A stretch of 17,937 nucleotides of DNA from Faecalicoccus sp. (GCA_017941505.1 JAGAWH010000005.1:1-17937), one strand, 5' to 3'. Shown: positions 1-6,648, counted from the first letter of the stretch. A program made the numbers and translations. Notes: a model not told the origin generated them from the letters alone.

Positions 1-227
1 TCAGGAATATTTGTTTGAGTAAATAAAGTCATACTTACTACATCAAATATTCCTTTATCTTTTATTCTGGATTTTAAGAAAGTAGAATTAATATCCGTCC
101 AACAAAAACCCTCCTTAAAATAGTACGCATGTCCTTGATAACGCGCTTTTTTATCTGTTTTTAAAAAACGAACTATTACTCTGGACAAAGTGTAGTATTC
201 AATACTGATGAGGAGGATTATTATGAT
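1..227 (-). CDS. 5'-truncated restriction/methylase-like frame (C-terminal portion), partial
   Basis: An open minus-strand frame runs from just inside a stop at 228-230 to the left edge and beyond. It encodes a stretch including RYQGHAYYFKEGFCWTDIN and then KSRIKDKGIFDVVSM. From memory this resembles the region after the methylase domain in Eco57I/type IIG-like and PglX-like DNA methyltransferases, where a 'YFxxGxxW(S/T)xI' segment is followed by a basic stretch and 'FDVxxMSLF'. There is no credible start: the only candidate is a TTG at 186-188 without a Shine-Dalgarno. The N-terminal methylase motifs would lie where the divergent recombinase gene sits, so this is either a gene remnant or a silent cassette lacking its 5' part. 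The assignment rests on about 60 visible residues, so it is tentative; the rest of the gene lies outside the window. Confidence 0.45.
   Translation of the reverse strand, partial: MIIILLISIEYYTLSRVIVRFLKTDKKARYQGHAYYFKEGFCWTDINSTFLKSRIKDKGIFDVVSMTLFTQTNIP
194..206. repeat. Perfect 13-bp inverted repeat upstream of the recombinase
   Basis: AGTATT-C-AATACT is a perfect inverted repeat with a single central base. It lies 16 bp before the recombinase start and inside the truncated methylase-like frame. It could be an operator for autoregulation or half of a recombination site; it is short and AT-rich, so chance is possible. Confidence 0.4.
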
Positions 228-828
228 TTATGGTTATATTCGGGTTAGTACAGATAAACAAACAGTTGAAAACCAAAGATTTGAAATAACTAATTTTTGT
301 GCTACTAATGATATATCGATCGAATCATGGATCGAAGAAACAATATCAGGAACAAAAAAAGTTGATGAACGAAAGTTAGGCAAGTTATTAAAAAAATTAA
401 AATACGGTGATATTATAATTTGCTCGGAATTATCTCGATTGGGACGTAGTATGTTTATGATCATGTCGATATTGAATTATTGTATGGAAAACGGAATAAA
501 AGTTTGGACAATTAAAGATAATTATCGATTAGGAGATGATTTAACATCAAAAGTTTTAGCTTTTGCATTTGGGTTAAGTGCTGAAATAGAACGCGATCTT
601 ATTAGCAGGAGAACAAAAGAAGCATTAGCAAAAAGAAAAAAAGATGGTGTAAAACTTGGCAGGCCTAAGGGGAAAAAATCAAATAAGGTTAAATTAACAG
701 GGTGCGATGATAAGATAAGAAAACTAATTAAAGATGGACATTCAAAAACATATATAGCAAAAAAATTAAGAGTAAGCAGAAGTACCCTGTACGCATATAT
801 GCGGCTCAAAAACATTAGAGATTCATAG
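223..828 (+). CDS. Serine recombinase / DNA invertase, Mpi-like
   Basis: Small serine recombinase of the resolvase/invertase family, 201 residues, which cuts and rejoins DNA through a 5'-phosphoserine link. The start at 223 is preferred over an upstream in-frame ATG at 208, because AGGAGG at 211-216 lies between them and the protein then begins MIYGYIRVSTDKQTVENQ, the usual family start. The nucleophile is Ser9 in YIRVST; the SELSRLGRS motif and the ..LSAEIERDLI segment complete the catalytic domain (about 1-140). After GRPKGKK a C-terminal helix-turn-helix follows (about 165-195, ending SRSTLYAYM). The overall pattern matches the 'master DNA invertase Mpi' group known from invertible promoters in Bacteroides. 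It diverges from a truncated methylase-like frame, which suggests inversion of restriction or surface genes, or simply an island-borne recombinase. Codon use is AT-rich compared with the genes after position 1000. Confidence 0.9.
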   Translation: MIYGYIRVSTDKQTVENQRFEITNFCATNDISIESWIEETISGTKKVDERKLGKLLKKLKYGDIIICSELSRLGRSMFMIMSILNYCMENGIKVWTIKDNYRLGDDLTSKVLAFAFGLSAEIERDLISRRTKEALAKRKKDGVKLGRPKGKKSNKVKLTGCDDKIRKLIKDGHSKTYIAKKLRVSRSTLYAYMRLKNIRDS

Positions 829-871
829 AAAAAGCTATAAGAAAGTATAAGAAAAATACACTTTTTTTTAA

Positions 872-907
872 AAATCTTGCCTGAAATCTTGCCAAAAATC
901 TTGCCAA
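872..907 (+). repeat. Three tandem 12-bp repeats (AAATCTTGCC core)
   Basis: AAATCTTGCC occurs at 872-881, 884-893 and 896-905, exactly 12 bp apart, giving units AAATCTTGCCTG, AAATCTTGCCAA and AAATCTTGCCAA. They lie between the recombinase and the 3' end of tRNA-Trp. Iterated short repeats at such a spot are typical of integrase or excisionase arm-binding sites, which is an inference here. The remainder of 829-981 holds only the tRNA terminator. Confidence 0.65.
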
Positions 908-930
908 GCCATTAAATTAAGTTCAAAAAA

Positions 931-968
931 AGTCCGAAATCTGCTTTATATAAGGCATTTTTCGGACT
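931..968 (-). terminator. Terminator of tRNA-Trp
   Basis: AGTCCGAAA (931-939) pairs with TTTCGGACT (960-968) around an AT-rich loop. On the minus strand the stem is followed by a T run (924-930), so it acts as an intrinsic terminator just after the tRNA. Confidence 0.7.
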
Positions 969-981
969 CTAGATACAAAAA

Positions 982-1055
982 TGGCAGGGGTAGCAGGAAT
1001 CGAACCCACATTAACGGTTTTGGAGACCGCTGTTCTACCGTTGAACCATACCCCT
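982..1055 (-). tRNA. tRNA-Trp (CCA anticodon)
   Basis: Read on the minus strand, AGGGGTA pairs with TACCCCT to form the acceptor stem, followed by discriminator G and an encoded CCA. The D arm (TTCAACGGTAGAA), an anticodon loop reading CTCCAAA (anticodon CCA) and the T loop GGTTCGATTCC are all present. It is 74 nt long. Its 3' end faces the AT-rich recombinase region, the usual place for integration of mobile islands. UGG is the tryptophan codon read by this tRNA. Confidence 0.95.
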
Positions 1056-1067
1056 GTGTGCTTGTAA

Positions 1068-1096
1068 ATAATATCACAGAATCATCCATTCTGCAA
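1068..1096 (-). promoter_or_regulatory. Promoter of tRNA-Trp
   Basis: Minus strand: TTGCAG (-35, 1091-1096), 17-bp spacer, TATTAT (-10, 1068-1073) with the extended TGn in front. It lies about a dozen bases before the tRNA 5' end. Confidence 0.6.
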
Positions 1097-1120
1097 ATAA
1101 AATCTACCTTTTAGCACTCT

Positions 1121-1408
1121 TTACTTTTCTTTTGATTCTTTTTCCGCTCTTAAAGCTTCCTGTTCTCTTCTATATCTTCTCTTATCTACCTTACGCACAA
1201 GTCTCTGACCTTTTTTCTTTTCGTTATAATATGTTGTTAACATCATTAAGCCGACAAAGAAAAACGCAACCGACAAGAAACGAACAAATACCGATGTAAA
1301 GCTGGCAATTGTAGAATCCGGGAAAATAGATTCGGAATAATGTGCCAATACGATCCAGGCAATGGATGCCAGGATATATAAAATTCCGTTTGTAAGATTT
1401 GATTTCAT
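1121..1408 (-). CDS. Small membrane protein of unknown function
   Basis: A 95-residue protein starting at MKSNLTNG (ATG at 1408), chosen because GGGTGAG precedes it; a longer frame to 1453 begins inside the upstream terminator. It has two hydrophobic segments (about residues 8-23 and 38-57), so it should sit in the cytoplasmic membrane. The C-terminal 35 residues are highly charged (NEKKKGQRLVRKVDKRRYRR), most likely cytoplasmic by the positive-inside rule. I do not recognise the family. It lies between the ribU terminator and the tRNA-Trp promoter and is probably transcribed alone. No clear terminator follows; a weak AGAAT/ATTCT hairpin lies inside the tRNA promoter spacer. Confidence 0.65.
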   Translation of the reverse strand: MKSNLTNGILYILASIAWIVLAHYSESIFPDSTIASFTSVFVRFLSVAFFFVGLMMLTTYYNEKKKGQRLVRKVDKRRYRREQEALRAEKESKEK

Positions 1409-1458
1409 AATACTCACCCTTTTATCAACGAGAAAATCATAACACAAACCCATAAAAA

Positions 1459-1482
1459 AAAGAAACCTCAGATGAAGTTTCT
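1459..1482 (-). terminator. Terminator of ribU
   Basis: Minus strand: AAGAAACTTC and GAGGTTTCTT pair (one G-T) around an ATCT loop, followed by a run of T. The upstream arm touches the ribU stop codon. Confidence 0.7.
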
Positions 1483-2093
1483 TATTTATGCAGGATTGGA
1501 GAAACCCTTTTATAAATTAATGCAGTGACAAGTGATACCACAATACCCTTTACTAAGTTAAACGGAACGGTCATAAACAAGATAAATGTAAATAAATCTT
1601 TTACCCCGGAGAAGATACCTGTTCCCATACCGATGATCGCATCAATCGGTAAATTATAGAAATAAGAGAATGCTGGAATCATCACAAAGTAGTTGGCAAG
1701 TGCACCAACGATAACTAAGCTGATTGAACCAATCACAAGAGATTTAAATGCACCCTCACGTGTTTTATGTTTCTGATAATAAATCGATGCCGGAAGAACA
1801 AAGGCCCAACCCATAATCAAGTTCGCAAATTCACCGACATAAGCTGTCTGTGTACCCTGGAAGATCACATTCAATAAAATCTTTAATAATTCTGTTATGG
1901 CTCCCGCAACCGGTCCTAAGGCAAAGCCTGCCAGAAGAACAGCTACTTCATCAAATCCCAGCTTGTAGAACGGAACCGAGAAAGGAAGCGGAATTTCAAA
2001 CATCATCAGAAGAAACGCAATAGCGCCTAATACGGCAATTTTGGCAATAGTTCCCACATCGAAGTTCGATGCGGCTTTCGTGTTAGCTGACAT
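1482..2093 (-). CDS. ribU: ECF transporter S component, riboflavin (RibU)
   Basis: Substrate-binding membrane subunit of an energy-coupling factor transporter, 203 residues with about six hydrophobic segments, predicted to import riboflavin with the shared EcfT/EcfA modules, which are not in the window. The N-terminal part holds the typical S-component run IAKIAVLGAIAFLLM followed by a FEIPLPF segment, and YKLGFDEVAVLLAG, close to the RibU signature. The decisive evidence is the FMN riboswitch directly upstream (2178-2285), which ties expression to flavin supply; the paralogous folate, thiamine or biotin S components would not carry this element. The ATG at 2093 is preceded by GGGAGGTAG. It is a single-gene unit closed by its own terminator at 1459-1482. 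Confidence 0.92.
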   Translation of the reverse strand: MSANTKAASNFDVGTIAKIAVLGAIAFLLMMFEIPLPFSVPFYKLGFDEVAVLLAGFALGPVAGAITELLKILLNVIFQGTQTAYVGEFANLIMGWAFVLPASIYYQKHKTREGAFKSLVIGSISLVIVGALANYFVMIPAFSYFYNLPIDAIIGMGTGIFSGVKDLFTFILFMTVPFNLVKGIVVSLVTALIYKRVSPILHK

Positions 2094-2125
2094 AATTACT
2101 ACCTCCCTGCCTCTTCATTAAAAAA

Positions 2126-2152
2126 GAGGTCTGTCGCTTAACGAAAAACCTC
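2126..2152 (-). terminator. Riboswitch expression-platform terminator
   Basis: Minus strand: GAGGT (2148-2152) pairs with ACCTC (2126-2130), with TCG/CGA pairing inside, then six T residues. It lies between the FMN aptamer and the ribU ribosome binding site, so FMN binding probably stops transcription here. Confidence 0.7.
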
Positions 2153-2177
2153 AAAGTACCATAATAAAAGATAAAAA

Positions 2178-2285
2178 ATCTTCTTTCATCCAGACTTTAA
2201 CTGTCGCCACCGGAATTGCACCGGTTCGTGCCGAAGCTCGCGGGGTATACCGCCGGTAAGGAATTACACCTGACCCTGAAGTTTT
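2178..2285 (-). ncRNA. FMN riboswitch (RFN element)
   Basis: On the minus strand the conserved RFN pieces occur in order: CAGGTGTAATTCC, TACCGGCGGTATA, CCCCGCGAGC, CCGGTGCAATTCCGG, GGCGACAG and AGTCTGGATGAAAGAAGAT. The closing stem pairs a CTTC at the 5' side with GAAG at the 3' side. A strong promoter precedes it and a terminator hairpin follows, giving transcriptional OFF control of ribU by FMN. This is established biology for the family; the match is very clear by eye. Confidence 0.95.
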
Positions 2286-2293
2286 ACAATGAA

Positions 2294-2322
2294 AAAATAT
2301 CACGCATATAACGTATTGTCAA
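2294..2322 (-). promoter_or_regulatory. Promoter of the FMN riboswitch/ribU transcript
   Basis: Minus strand: TTGACA (2317-2322), 17-bp spacer, TATTTT (2294-2299). It would start transcription near 2287, at the 5' edge of the aptamer. Confidence 0.7.
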
Positions 2323-2394
2323 TGAATGTGCATTTTAGTTAATACTATTTATTATCTTTTAATATTACATCTTTTTATTTATAGAATCATTAAT

Positions 2395-2410
2395 ATGAAA
2401 ACGCTTTCGT
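2395..2410 (+). promoter_or_regulatory. Candidate CcpA cre site
   Basis: TGAAAACGCTTTCG agrees at nearly every position with the Bacillus cre consensus TGWAARCGYTWNCW. It ends about 20 bp before the -35 of the SDR promoter; a second, weaker related piece (AAAGCGTTT, 2423-2431) touches that -35. Upstream placement would fit activation or repression by CcpA; which one cannot be told from sequence. Confidence 0.6.
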
Positions 2411-2429
2411 GAAAAAATGCACAAAGCGT

Positions 2430-2459
2430 TTGACTTTTATGTCTTCAATTCTATATGAT
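2430..2459 (+). promoter_or_regulatory. Promoter of the SDR gene
   Basis: TTGACT (2430-2435), 18-bp spacer, TATGAT (2454-2459). GGAGGATT at 2471 then leads to the ATG at 2485. The remaining AT-rich bases of 2323-2394 show nothing else recognisable. Confidence 0.65.
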
Positions 2460-2484
2460 TTAATTGTTTAGGAGGATTAATAAG

Positions 2485-3228
2485 ATGGGTAAACTAGACG
2501 GTAAGGTTGCGATCATTACAGGTTCTACATCCGGTATGGGTCGTGACACTGCTTATCTATTTGCAGAAGAAGGCGCTAAAGTCGTTGTTACAGGACGTAA
2601 CGAAGCACGTGCTAAAGCTGCAGTAGATAAAATCAAAGAAGCCGGCGGCGAAGCTATTTATGTGATCGCTGACACTTCAAAATTAGACAGCGCTCAAAAG
2701 ATTTTTGATGCGGCTATGGATGCTTATGGAACTGTTGATATCTTAATCAACAATGCTGGTCAGTTAAGTGTTACTCCATTCATGGAATTAACATTAGAAG
2801 AGTGGACAAGCGTTATGAACGTTAACGTTACAATGGCTATCTTACTTGGCCAGATGTGCGCTAAAGTCATGAAAGAAAAAGGCGAAGGTCACATCGTGAA
2901 TATCGCTTCTGTAGCTGGTACTTCAGCTCGTTGGGGACCTACTGCATATTGCACATCTAAGCACGCAATGGTTGGTTTGACAAAGGCTATGGCAAGAGAA
3001 TTAGGTCCGGAAATCCATGTTAACGGAATCAATCCGGGAGCTATCCAGACTGCTATGTTAGATTCAGCCGGTGGTGAAGCAGCTATGGAAGGCATGAAGC
3101 AGATGTCTCCGTTACACCGTATCGGACAGGGTCGTGAAATCGCCACTACATGCTTATTCTTATCTACATCTGATTCATCATTTATCGATGGTCAGCTGAT
3201 TAGAGTTGATGGCGGCGTAGACTGCTAA
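2485..3228 (+). CDS. SDR-family NAD(P)-dependent oxidoreductase
   Basis: Classical short-chain dehydrogenase/reductase, 247 residues, a cytosolic Rossmann enzyme acting on an unknown alcohol or ketone. Visible motifs: TGSTSGMG at 12-19 (cofactor glycine loop), GRN at 37-39 after the second strand (Arg38 favours NADP), NNAG at 89-92, NVNV around Asn114, Ser142 in IASVAG, and the active pair Tyr155/Lys159 in YCTSK; NPGAIQT at 183-189 follows. The start at 2485 is preferred over 2464 because of GGAGGATT. Codons are strongly biased to GGT, GTT, GCT and CGT, unlike most neighbours, which suggests high expression. The strong promoter and the cre site support a role tied to carbon flow. It could be a sugar-acid or ketoacyl reductase; substrate cannot be told. 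The gene ends in adjacent stops and a shared terminator. Confidence 0.9.
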   Translation: MGKLDGKVAIITGSTSGMGRDTAYLFAEEGAKVVVTGRNEARAKAAVDKIKEAGGEAIYVIADTSKLDSAQKIFDAAMDAYGTVDILINNAGQLSVTPFMELTLEEWTSVMNVNVTMAILLGQMCAKVMKEKGEGHIVNIASVAGTSARWGPTAYCTSKHAMVGLTKAMARELGPEIHVNGINPGAIQTAMLDSAGGEAAMEGMKQMSPLHRIGQGREIATTCLFLSTSDSSFIDGQLIRVDGGVDC

Positions 3229-3240
3229 TAATGAAAAAAA

Positions 3241-3282
3241 GAGCTGTCAGGCTCCCGGTTTGACCGGGAAGCCTTTCAGCTC
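3241..3282. terminator. Bidirectional terminator between convergent genes
   Basis: GAGCTG/CAGCTC and GGCT/AGCC and CCCGGT/ACCGGG-type arms form a long stepped hairpin with an A run before and a T run after, so it can serve both the SDR gene (plus) and the beta-glucosidase gene (minus). Confidence 0.85.
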
Positions 3283-3295
3283 ATTTTTAATCCAA

Positions 3296-4777
3296 TTAAT
3301 CCAAATCTTCACCGTTGGATTCATAAACCTTCTTCATGTAGTAGAAGGATTTTTTCTTTTCACGGTGTAAGTCACCATTTCCGTCATCATCGTAGTCAAC
3401 ATAGATGAATCCGTAACGTTTACGCATTTCACCGGTTCCTGCAGATACTACATCAATAAAGCCCCATGGAGTATAACCAATCAAATCAACACCGTCAATT
3501 TCAATGGCATCCTTCATAACCTTGATGTGCTTGCGCATATAATCGATACGGTAATCATCTTCGATCATCTTACCAGGAACAACTTCATCGATGGCACCTA
3601 AGCCGTTTTCTACGATCATCATCGGTAATTGATAACGGTCATAAATCTGGTTTAAGTTAATTCTGAGTCCAAGCGGGTCAATTGTCCAGCCCCATTCAGA
3701 AGCATCCAGATATGGGTTCTTGATGCCGCGGCTCTGGTTTCCGGCTGTCGTTTCAAACTGTTCCGGATGCGCTGCATAAACCTGTGAGCTGTAGTATGAG
3801 AAGCTGTAGAAATCTACTACACCCTTCTTTAATTCTTCATCATCATTTGGACCCTTTTCAATAACGATGCCATCTCTTTCAAGCTGTTTCAATTTGTAGT
3901 TAGGATAGTATCCGCGTACCTGAACATCACCATAGAACCACTTGAAATCATGAGCGCCGGTTAGTTCAGCCATTACATCTTCCGGATTGCAGGAATATGG
4001 ATAAGATGCACCATGGGCAATCATCAAACCGATAAAGTTATTTGGATCTACTTCATGACCGATAATAACCGCTCTTGCGCTTCCTACAAATAAGTTCCAT
4101 CTTGCCTGTTCGGCATTCTGCTTATTGGTGATATGTTCATGAACACCGTTCATCATAAAGTTTGTATTGATGTTGATTTCATTGATGGTCAACCAATATT
4201 TAACTAAGCCTTTATAACGCTCAAATACGGTGCGGGCATATTTTGTGAACGCATCGAGTGTATGACGGCTTACCCATCCATCGTATTCGTTTGCCAGATG
4301 TAACGGGCAGTCAAAATGATAAATCGTTACTAATGGTTCAATATTATATTTGTGACATTCTTTAAATACATCCTCATAGAACTGTAAACCTTCTTCATTT
4401 GGAGTTTCATCATCGCCATTTGGGAAAATACGTGTCCAGTTGATAGACAGACGGTATACATTCATACCCATTTCCGCAAATAAGGCAATATCTTCTTTCC
4501 AATGATGATAGAAGTCAGTAGCTACATGGCTTGGATAGTATGTATCCGGATCGATAATAGCCTTTGCACCTGCCGGGATTTCTTCATCCATATTACCAAA
4601 TGATTTTCTTTCACCATTTGGCATTTCTACAATAAATTTACGCGGAATTCCATGAATTCCATCTCCACCGGTTAATGTATCGGCAACAGCCGGTCCCTTT
4701 CCACCGGAAAGATATCCACCTTCATATTGGTTGGCAGCCGTTGCTCCACCCCATAAAAATCCTTTAGGAAAACTCAT
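3296..4777 (-). CDS. GH1 6-phospho-beta-glucosidase
   Basis: Glycoside hydrolase family 1 enzyme, 493 residues, splitting 6-phospho-beta-glucosides (for example phosphorylated cellobiose or arbutin) delivered by a PTS; no PTS gene is in the window. The N-terminal FLWGGATAANQYEG, acid/base Glu200 in TINEIN, and nucleophile Glu390 in IVENGLG are present. The C-terminal SAGTGEMRKRYGFIYVD segment carries Ser445, Lys453 and Tyr455, the type of residues that bind the 6-phosphate, which separates it from plain beta-glucosidases. Length is typical for the group (about 470-490). The ATG at 4777 follows GGAGGTACAATAC. It is transcribed divergently from a LysR gene that may control it. No signal peptide, so cytosolic. 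Confidence 0.93.
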   Translation of the reverse strand: MSFPKGFLWGGATAANQYEGGYLSGGKGPAVADTLTGGDGIHGIPRKFIVEMPNGERKSFGNMDEEIPAGAKAIIDPDTYYPSHVATDFYHHWKEDIALFAEMGMNVYRLSINWTRIFPNGDDETPNEEGLQFYEDVFKECHKYNIEPLVTIYHFDCPLHLANEYDGWVSRHTLDAFTKYARTVFERYKGLVKYWLTINEININTNFMMNGVHEHITNKQNAEQARWNLFVGSARAVIIGHEVDPNNFIGLMIAHGASYPYSCNPEDVMAELTGAHDFKWFYGDVQVRGYYPNYKLKQLERDGIVIEKGPNDDEELKKGVVDFYSFSYYSSQVYAAHPEQFETTAGNQSRGIKNPYLDASEWGWTIDPLGLRINLNQIYDRYQLPMMIVENGLGAIDEVVPGKMIEDDYRIDYMRKHIKVMKDAIEIDGVDLIGYTPWGFIDVVSAGTGEMRKRYGFIYVDYDDDGNGDLHREKKKSFYYMKKVYESNGEDLD

Positions 4778-4863
4778 GTATTGTACCTCCTATTTCCTGC
4801 CTTTATTATTTCAAATTTAGATTTCTTCATCAACCAAAAAACATTGACGAACGGTTATTTCTA

Positions 4864-4893
4864 TTCAGAATATATATACTTTTTTGGTATAAT
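4864..4893 (+). promoter_or_regulatory. Candidate promoter of the LysR gene
   Basis: A consensus -10 TATAAT at 4888-4893 with a weak -35 (TTCAGA, 4864-4869; 18-bp spacer). The predicted start would leave a very short leader. The nearby ATTGACGAACGGTTAT (about 4842-4857) contains a T-N11-A spacing as in LysR boxes, but its dyad symmetry is only partial. Confidence 0.4.
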
Positions 4894-4908
4894 GGTGGTG
4901 GTGATATT

Positions 4909-5775
4909 ATGGATATAAAGACAATGGAATATTTTAAAGCCGTTGCCGAAGAGCGAAGCTTTTCTAAGGCGGCACAACTTTTACATATGACACAGCCCCC
5001 TCTTTCCCGCAGTATTAAGGAATTAGAAATGGAACTGGGAAAGACGCTTTTTGTGCGCGTTCATAATGGCGTTGAACTTACGGAAGAAGGAATCATTCTA
5101 AAATCCCGTATCGATGAAATTCTTGAATTAACGGATAAGACCATTCGTGAGGTAAAAGGACACAGTGAACAGGTCAGCGGTGAGGTAACAATCAGTGCCG
5201 GGGAAAGTAACGGTATGCACTATATTGCCTCTGCCATTAAACAGGTTCACGATGAATATCCTAATATCCGTTTCCATGTCAACAGCGCCTACAGCTACGA
5301 TACAAGAGAAAAGGTTCAAAGCGGAATGGCGGATGTCGGAATTGTGTTCTCCAACCATCATTTAGATAATTTGGAATACTATCGCCTGCCTCATGATGAT
5401 CTGATCGGCATTATTCTTCCTAAAGACCATCCCCTTGCCGAGAAGAAAGTCGTAAGACCGGAAGATCTTAAACATCTTCCTTTAATGGGTTCCCGGCATA
5501 TTGTAGAAAGTAAAAGCTTTACCAGTTGGTTAGGATATGATCCTTACAGTCTTGATATCAGTGTATCCTACAATTTGATCAATACCCCGATTCTGTTTAT
5601 GGAAGACGGTTTAGGATTTCCTCTTGCGTTTATGGATGTGGTCAATCTTCCTGATCACTTATGCCAGAAACCGCTCTATCCACATTTAAAATATCCTATG
5701 ATCTTAATCTGGAAGAAAAACATCGTCCTTCAAAGACATGTACAGATCTTTCTTGATACTCTTAAAAACATGTAA
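4909..5775 (+). CDS. LysR-family transcriptional regulator
   Basis: DNA-binding regulator of 288 residues, the standard LysR length. Residues 1-60 hold the winged helix-turn-helix: MEYFKAVAEERSFSKAAQLL, then MTQPPLSRSIKELE and a basic wing (GKTLFVRVHNGVELTEEG). Residues about 90-285 form the periplasmic-binding-protein-like effector domain, with GEVTISAGES at its start and GMADVGIVF in the middle. The gene starts 131 bp from the divergent 6-phospho-beta-glucosidase and converges on the CMD/cupin gene, so either could be its target; divergent placement favours the former by family custom, while CMD/cupin proteins are also often found beside LysR genes. The effector is unknown. It ends in a strong terminator. 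Confidence 0.9.
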   Translation: MDIKTMEYFKAVAEERSFSKAAQLLHMTQPPLSRSIKELEMELGKTLFVRVHNGVELTEEGIILKSRIDEILELTDKTIREVKGHSEQVSGEVTISAGESNGMHYIASAIKQVHDEYPNIRFHVNSAYSYDTREKVQSGMADVGIVFSNHHLDNLEYYRLPHDDLIGIILPKDHPLAEKKVVRPEDLKHLPLMGSRHIVESKSFTSWLGYDPYSLDISVSYNLINTPILFMEDGLGFPLAFMDVVNLPDHLCQKPLYPHLKYPMILIWKKNIVLQRHVQIFLDTLKNM

Positions 5776-5801
5776 AAAATGACCCTTGCCGGGTCATTTT
5801 T
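5775..5801. terminator. Bidirectional terminator
   Basis: AAAAATGACCC (5775-5785), loop TTGCC, GGGTCATTTTT (5791-5801): a perfect 11-bp stem with A and T arms, serving both lysR (plus) and the CMD/cupin gene (minus). Confidence 0.85.
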
Positions 5802-5803
5802 AT

Positions 5804-6556
5804 TTATAGACTGTTATAATGCTCATCACTTACCGGTTCGCACCATTCATTGGATGCATCCTTACCATCTAATTCAAATGCCAGATGAGAGAACCAGCTG
5901 TCTTTTTGGGCACCATGCCAATGTTTCACATTAGCCGGAATATGAATCACCGTACCCGGTAAGATTTCAACAGGATCCTTACCTTCTTCCTGGTACCAGC
6001 CCTTTCCGGCAACACCGATCAACATCTGTCCTCCGCCTTCAGAGGCATGGTGGATATGCCAGAAGTTACGGCAGCCCGGCTCAAATGTCACATTGAAGCA
6101 GTTAATCTGAGAATCAGATACCGGAGCTAAATAGCTGTCACCGGTAAAGTATTCGTTGACCGGATTGATATCGCCGATTTCAAACATCACTTCCTGCTGG
6201 AATTTATCTTTTTCACTTGCCGGTTGGTCATCATCCTTCCAAATCTCTTTGGCGAGATTGAATACACCCCAGCCCGTTGGCCAGCCTGCATAGAATGCCG
6301 CATGAGTAATGATGGCTGCGATTTCCGCTTTCGTGATACCGTTTTTCTTTGCGGTTTCCAAATGATATTTTAAAGAGCTGTCAACTAAGCCTCTTCCCAT
6401 AAATACTGAGATCACAATTGTGCTCTTAGTCTTTAAATCAATTGTTTCATCATTCCATACTTCTCCGAAAAGTACATCATCATTATATCTGGCAAAATCC
6501 GGTGCAAATTCACCTAAAGAATTTCTTCCTGCTGTTTGTACAATTTTTTTACGCAT
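5804..6556 (-). CDS. Carboxymuconolactone decarboxylase-like / cupin fusion protein
   Basis: A 250-residue two-domain protein. Residues about 15-110 match the carboxymuconolactone decarboxylase (CMD) fold: LKTKSTIVISVFMGRG and EIAAIITHAAFYAGWP, with His85 where AhpD-type members carry the CxxC pair, so peroxidase activity of the AhpD kind is not expected. Residues about 150-232 form a cupin with likely metal ligands His167 and His169 (WHIHH), Gln177 and His214 (KHWHG). Such fusions act on small carbonyl or lactone compounds, but the real substrate is unknown. It has its own promoter nested in the preceding terminator, converges on the LysR gene and stands alone as a transcript. The ATG at 6556 follows GAAGGAAAAG. 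Confidence 0.88.
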   Translation of the reverse strand: MRKKIVQTAGRNSLGEFAPDFARYNDDVLFGEVWNDETIDLKTKSTIVISVFMGRGLVDSSLKYHLETAKKNGITKAEIAAIITHAAFYAGWPTGWGVFNLAKEIWKDDDQPASEKDKFQQEVMFEIGDINPVNEYFTGDSYLAPVSDSQINCFNVTFEPGCRNFWHIHHASEGGGQMLIGVAGKGWYQEEGKDPVEILPGTVIHIPANVKHWHGAQKDSWFSHLAFELDGKDASNEWCEPVSDEHYNSL

Positions 6557-6580
6557 ATTCTTTTCCTTCTTTCTGATTCC

Positions 6581-6609
6581 ATTATAAAAAAGAAAAATCG
6601 CTATGTGAA
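6581..6609 (-). promoter_or_regulatory. Promoter of the CMD/cupin gene
   Basis: Minus strand: TTCACA (6604-6609), 17-bp spacer, TATAAT (6581-6586). The -35 lies inside the arm and loop of the upstream terminator hairpin (6598-6629), so the two elements overlap. Confidence 0.6.
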
Positions 6610-6629
6610 ATTCAAATACAACATAGCGA
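6598..6629 (-). terminator. Terminator of the FAD enzyme/YhhN operon
   Basis: CGCTATGT and ACATAGCG pair perfectly around a 14-nt loop and are followed on the minus strand by TTTTTCTTTTTT. The symmetric stem could also be read as an operator for the overlapping CMD/cupin promoter. Confidence 0.65.
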
Positions 6630-6648
6630 ATTATACTTTTGTTGTATA

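Noticed and set aside
522..815. Minus-strand frame opposite the recombinase
   Set aside because: It lies fully within the recombinase gene, which has clear domain motifs; the frame has no ribosome binding site and no recognisable features.
872..907. Direct repeats as a CRISPR array
   Set aside because: The units are 12 bp with no spacers of 25-40 bp, so they are tandem repeats, not a CRISPR.
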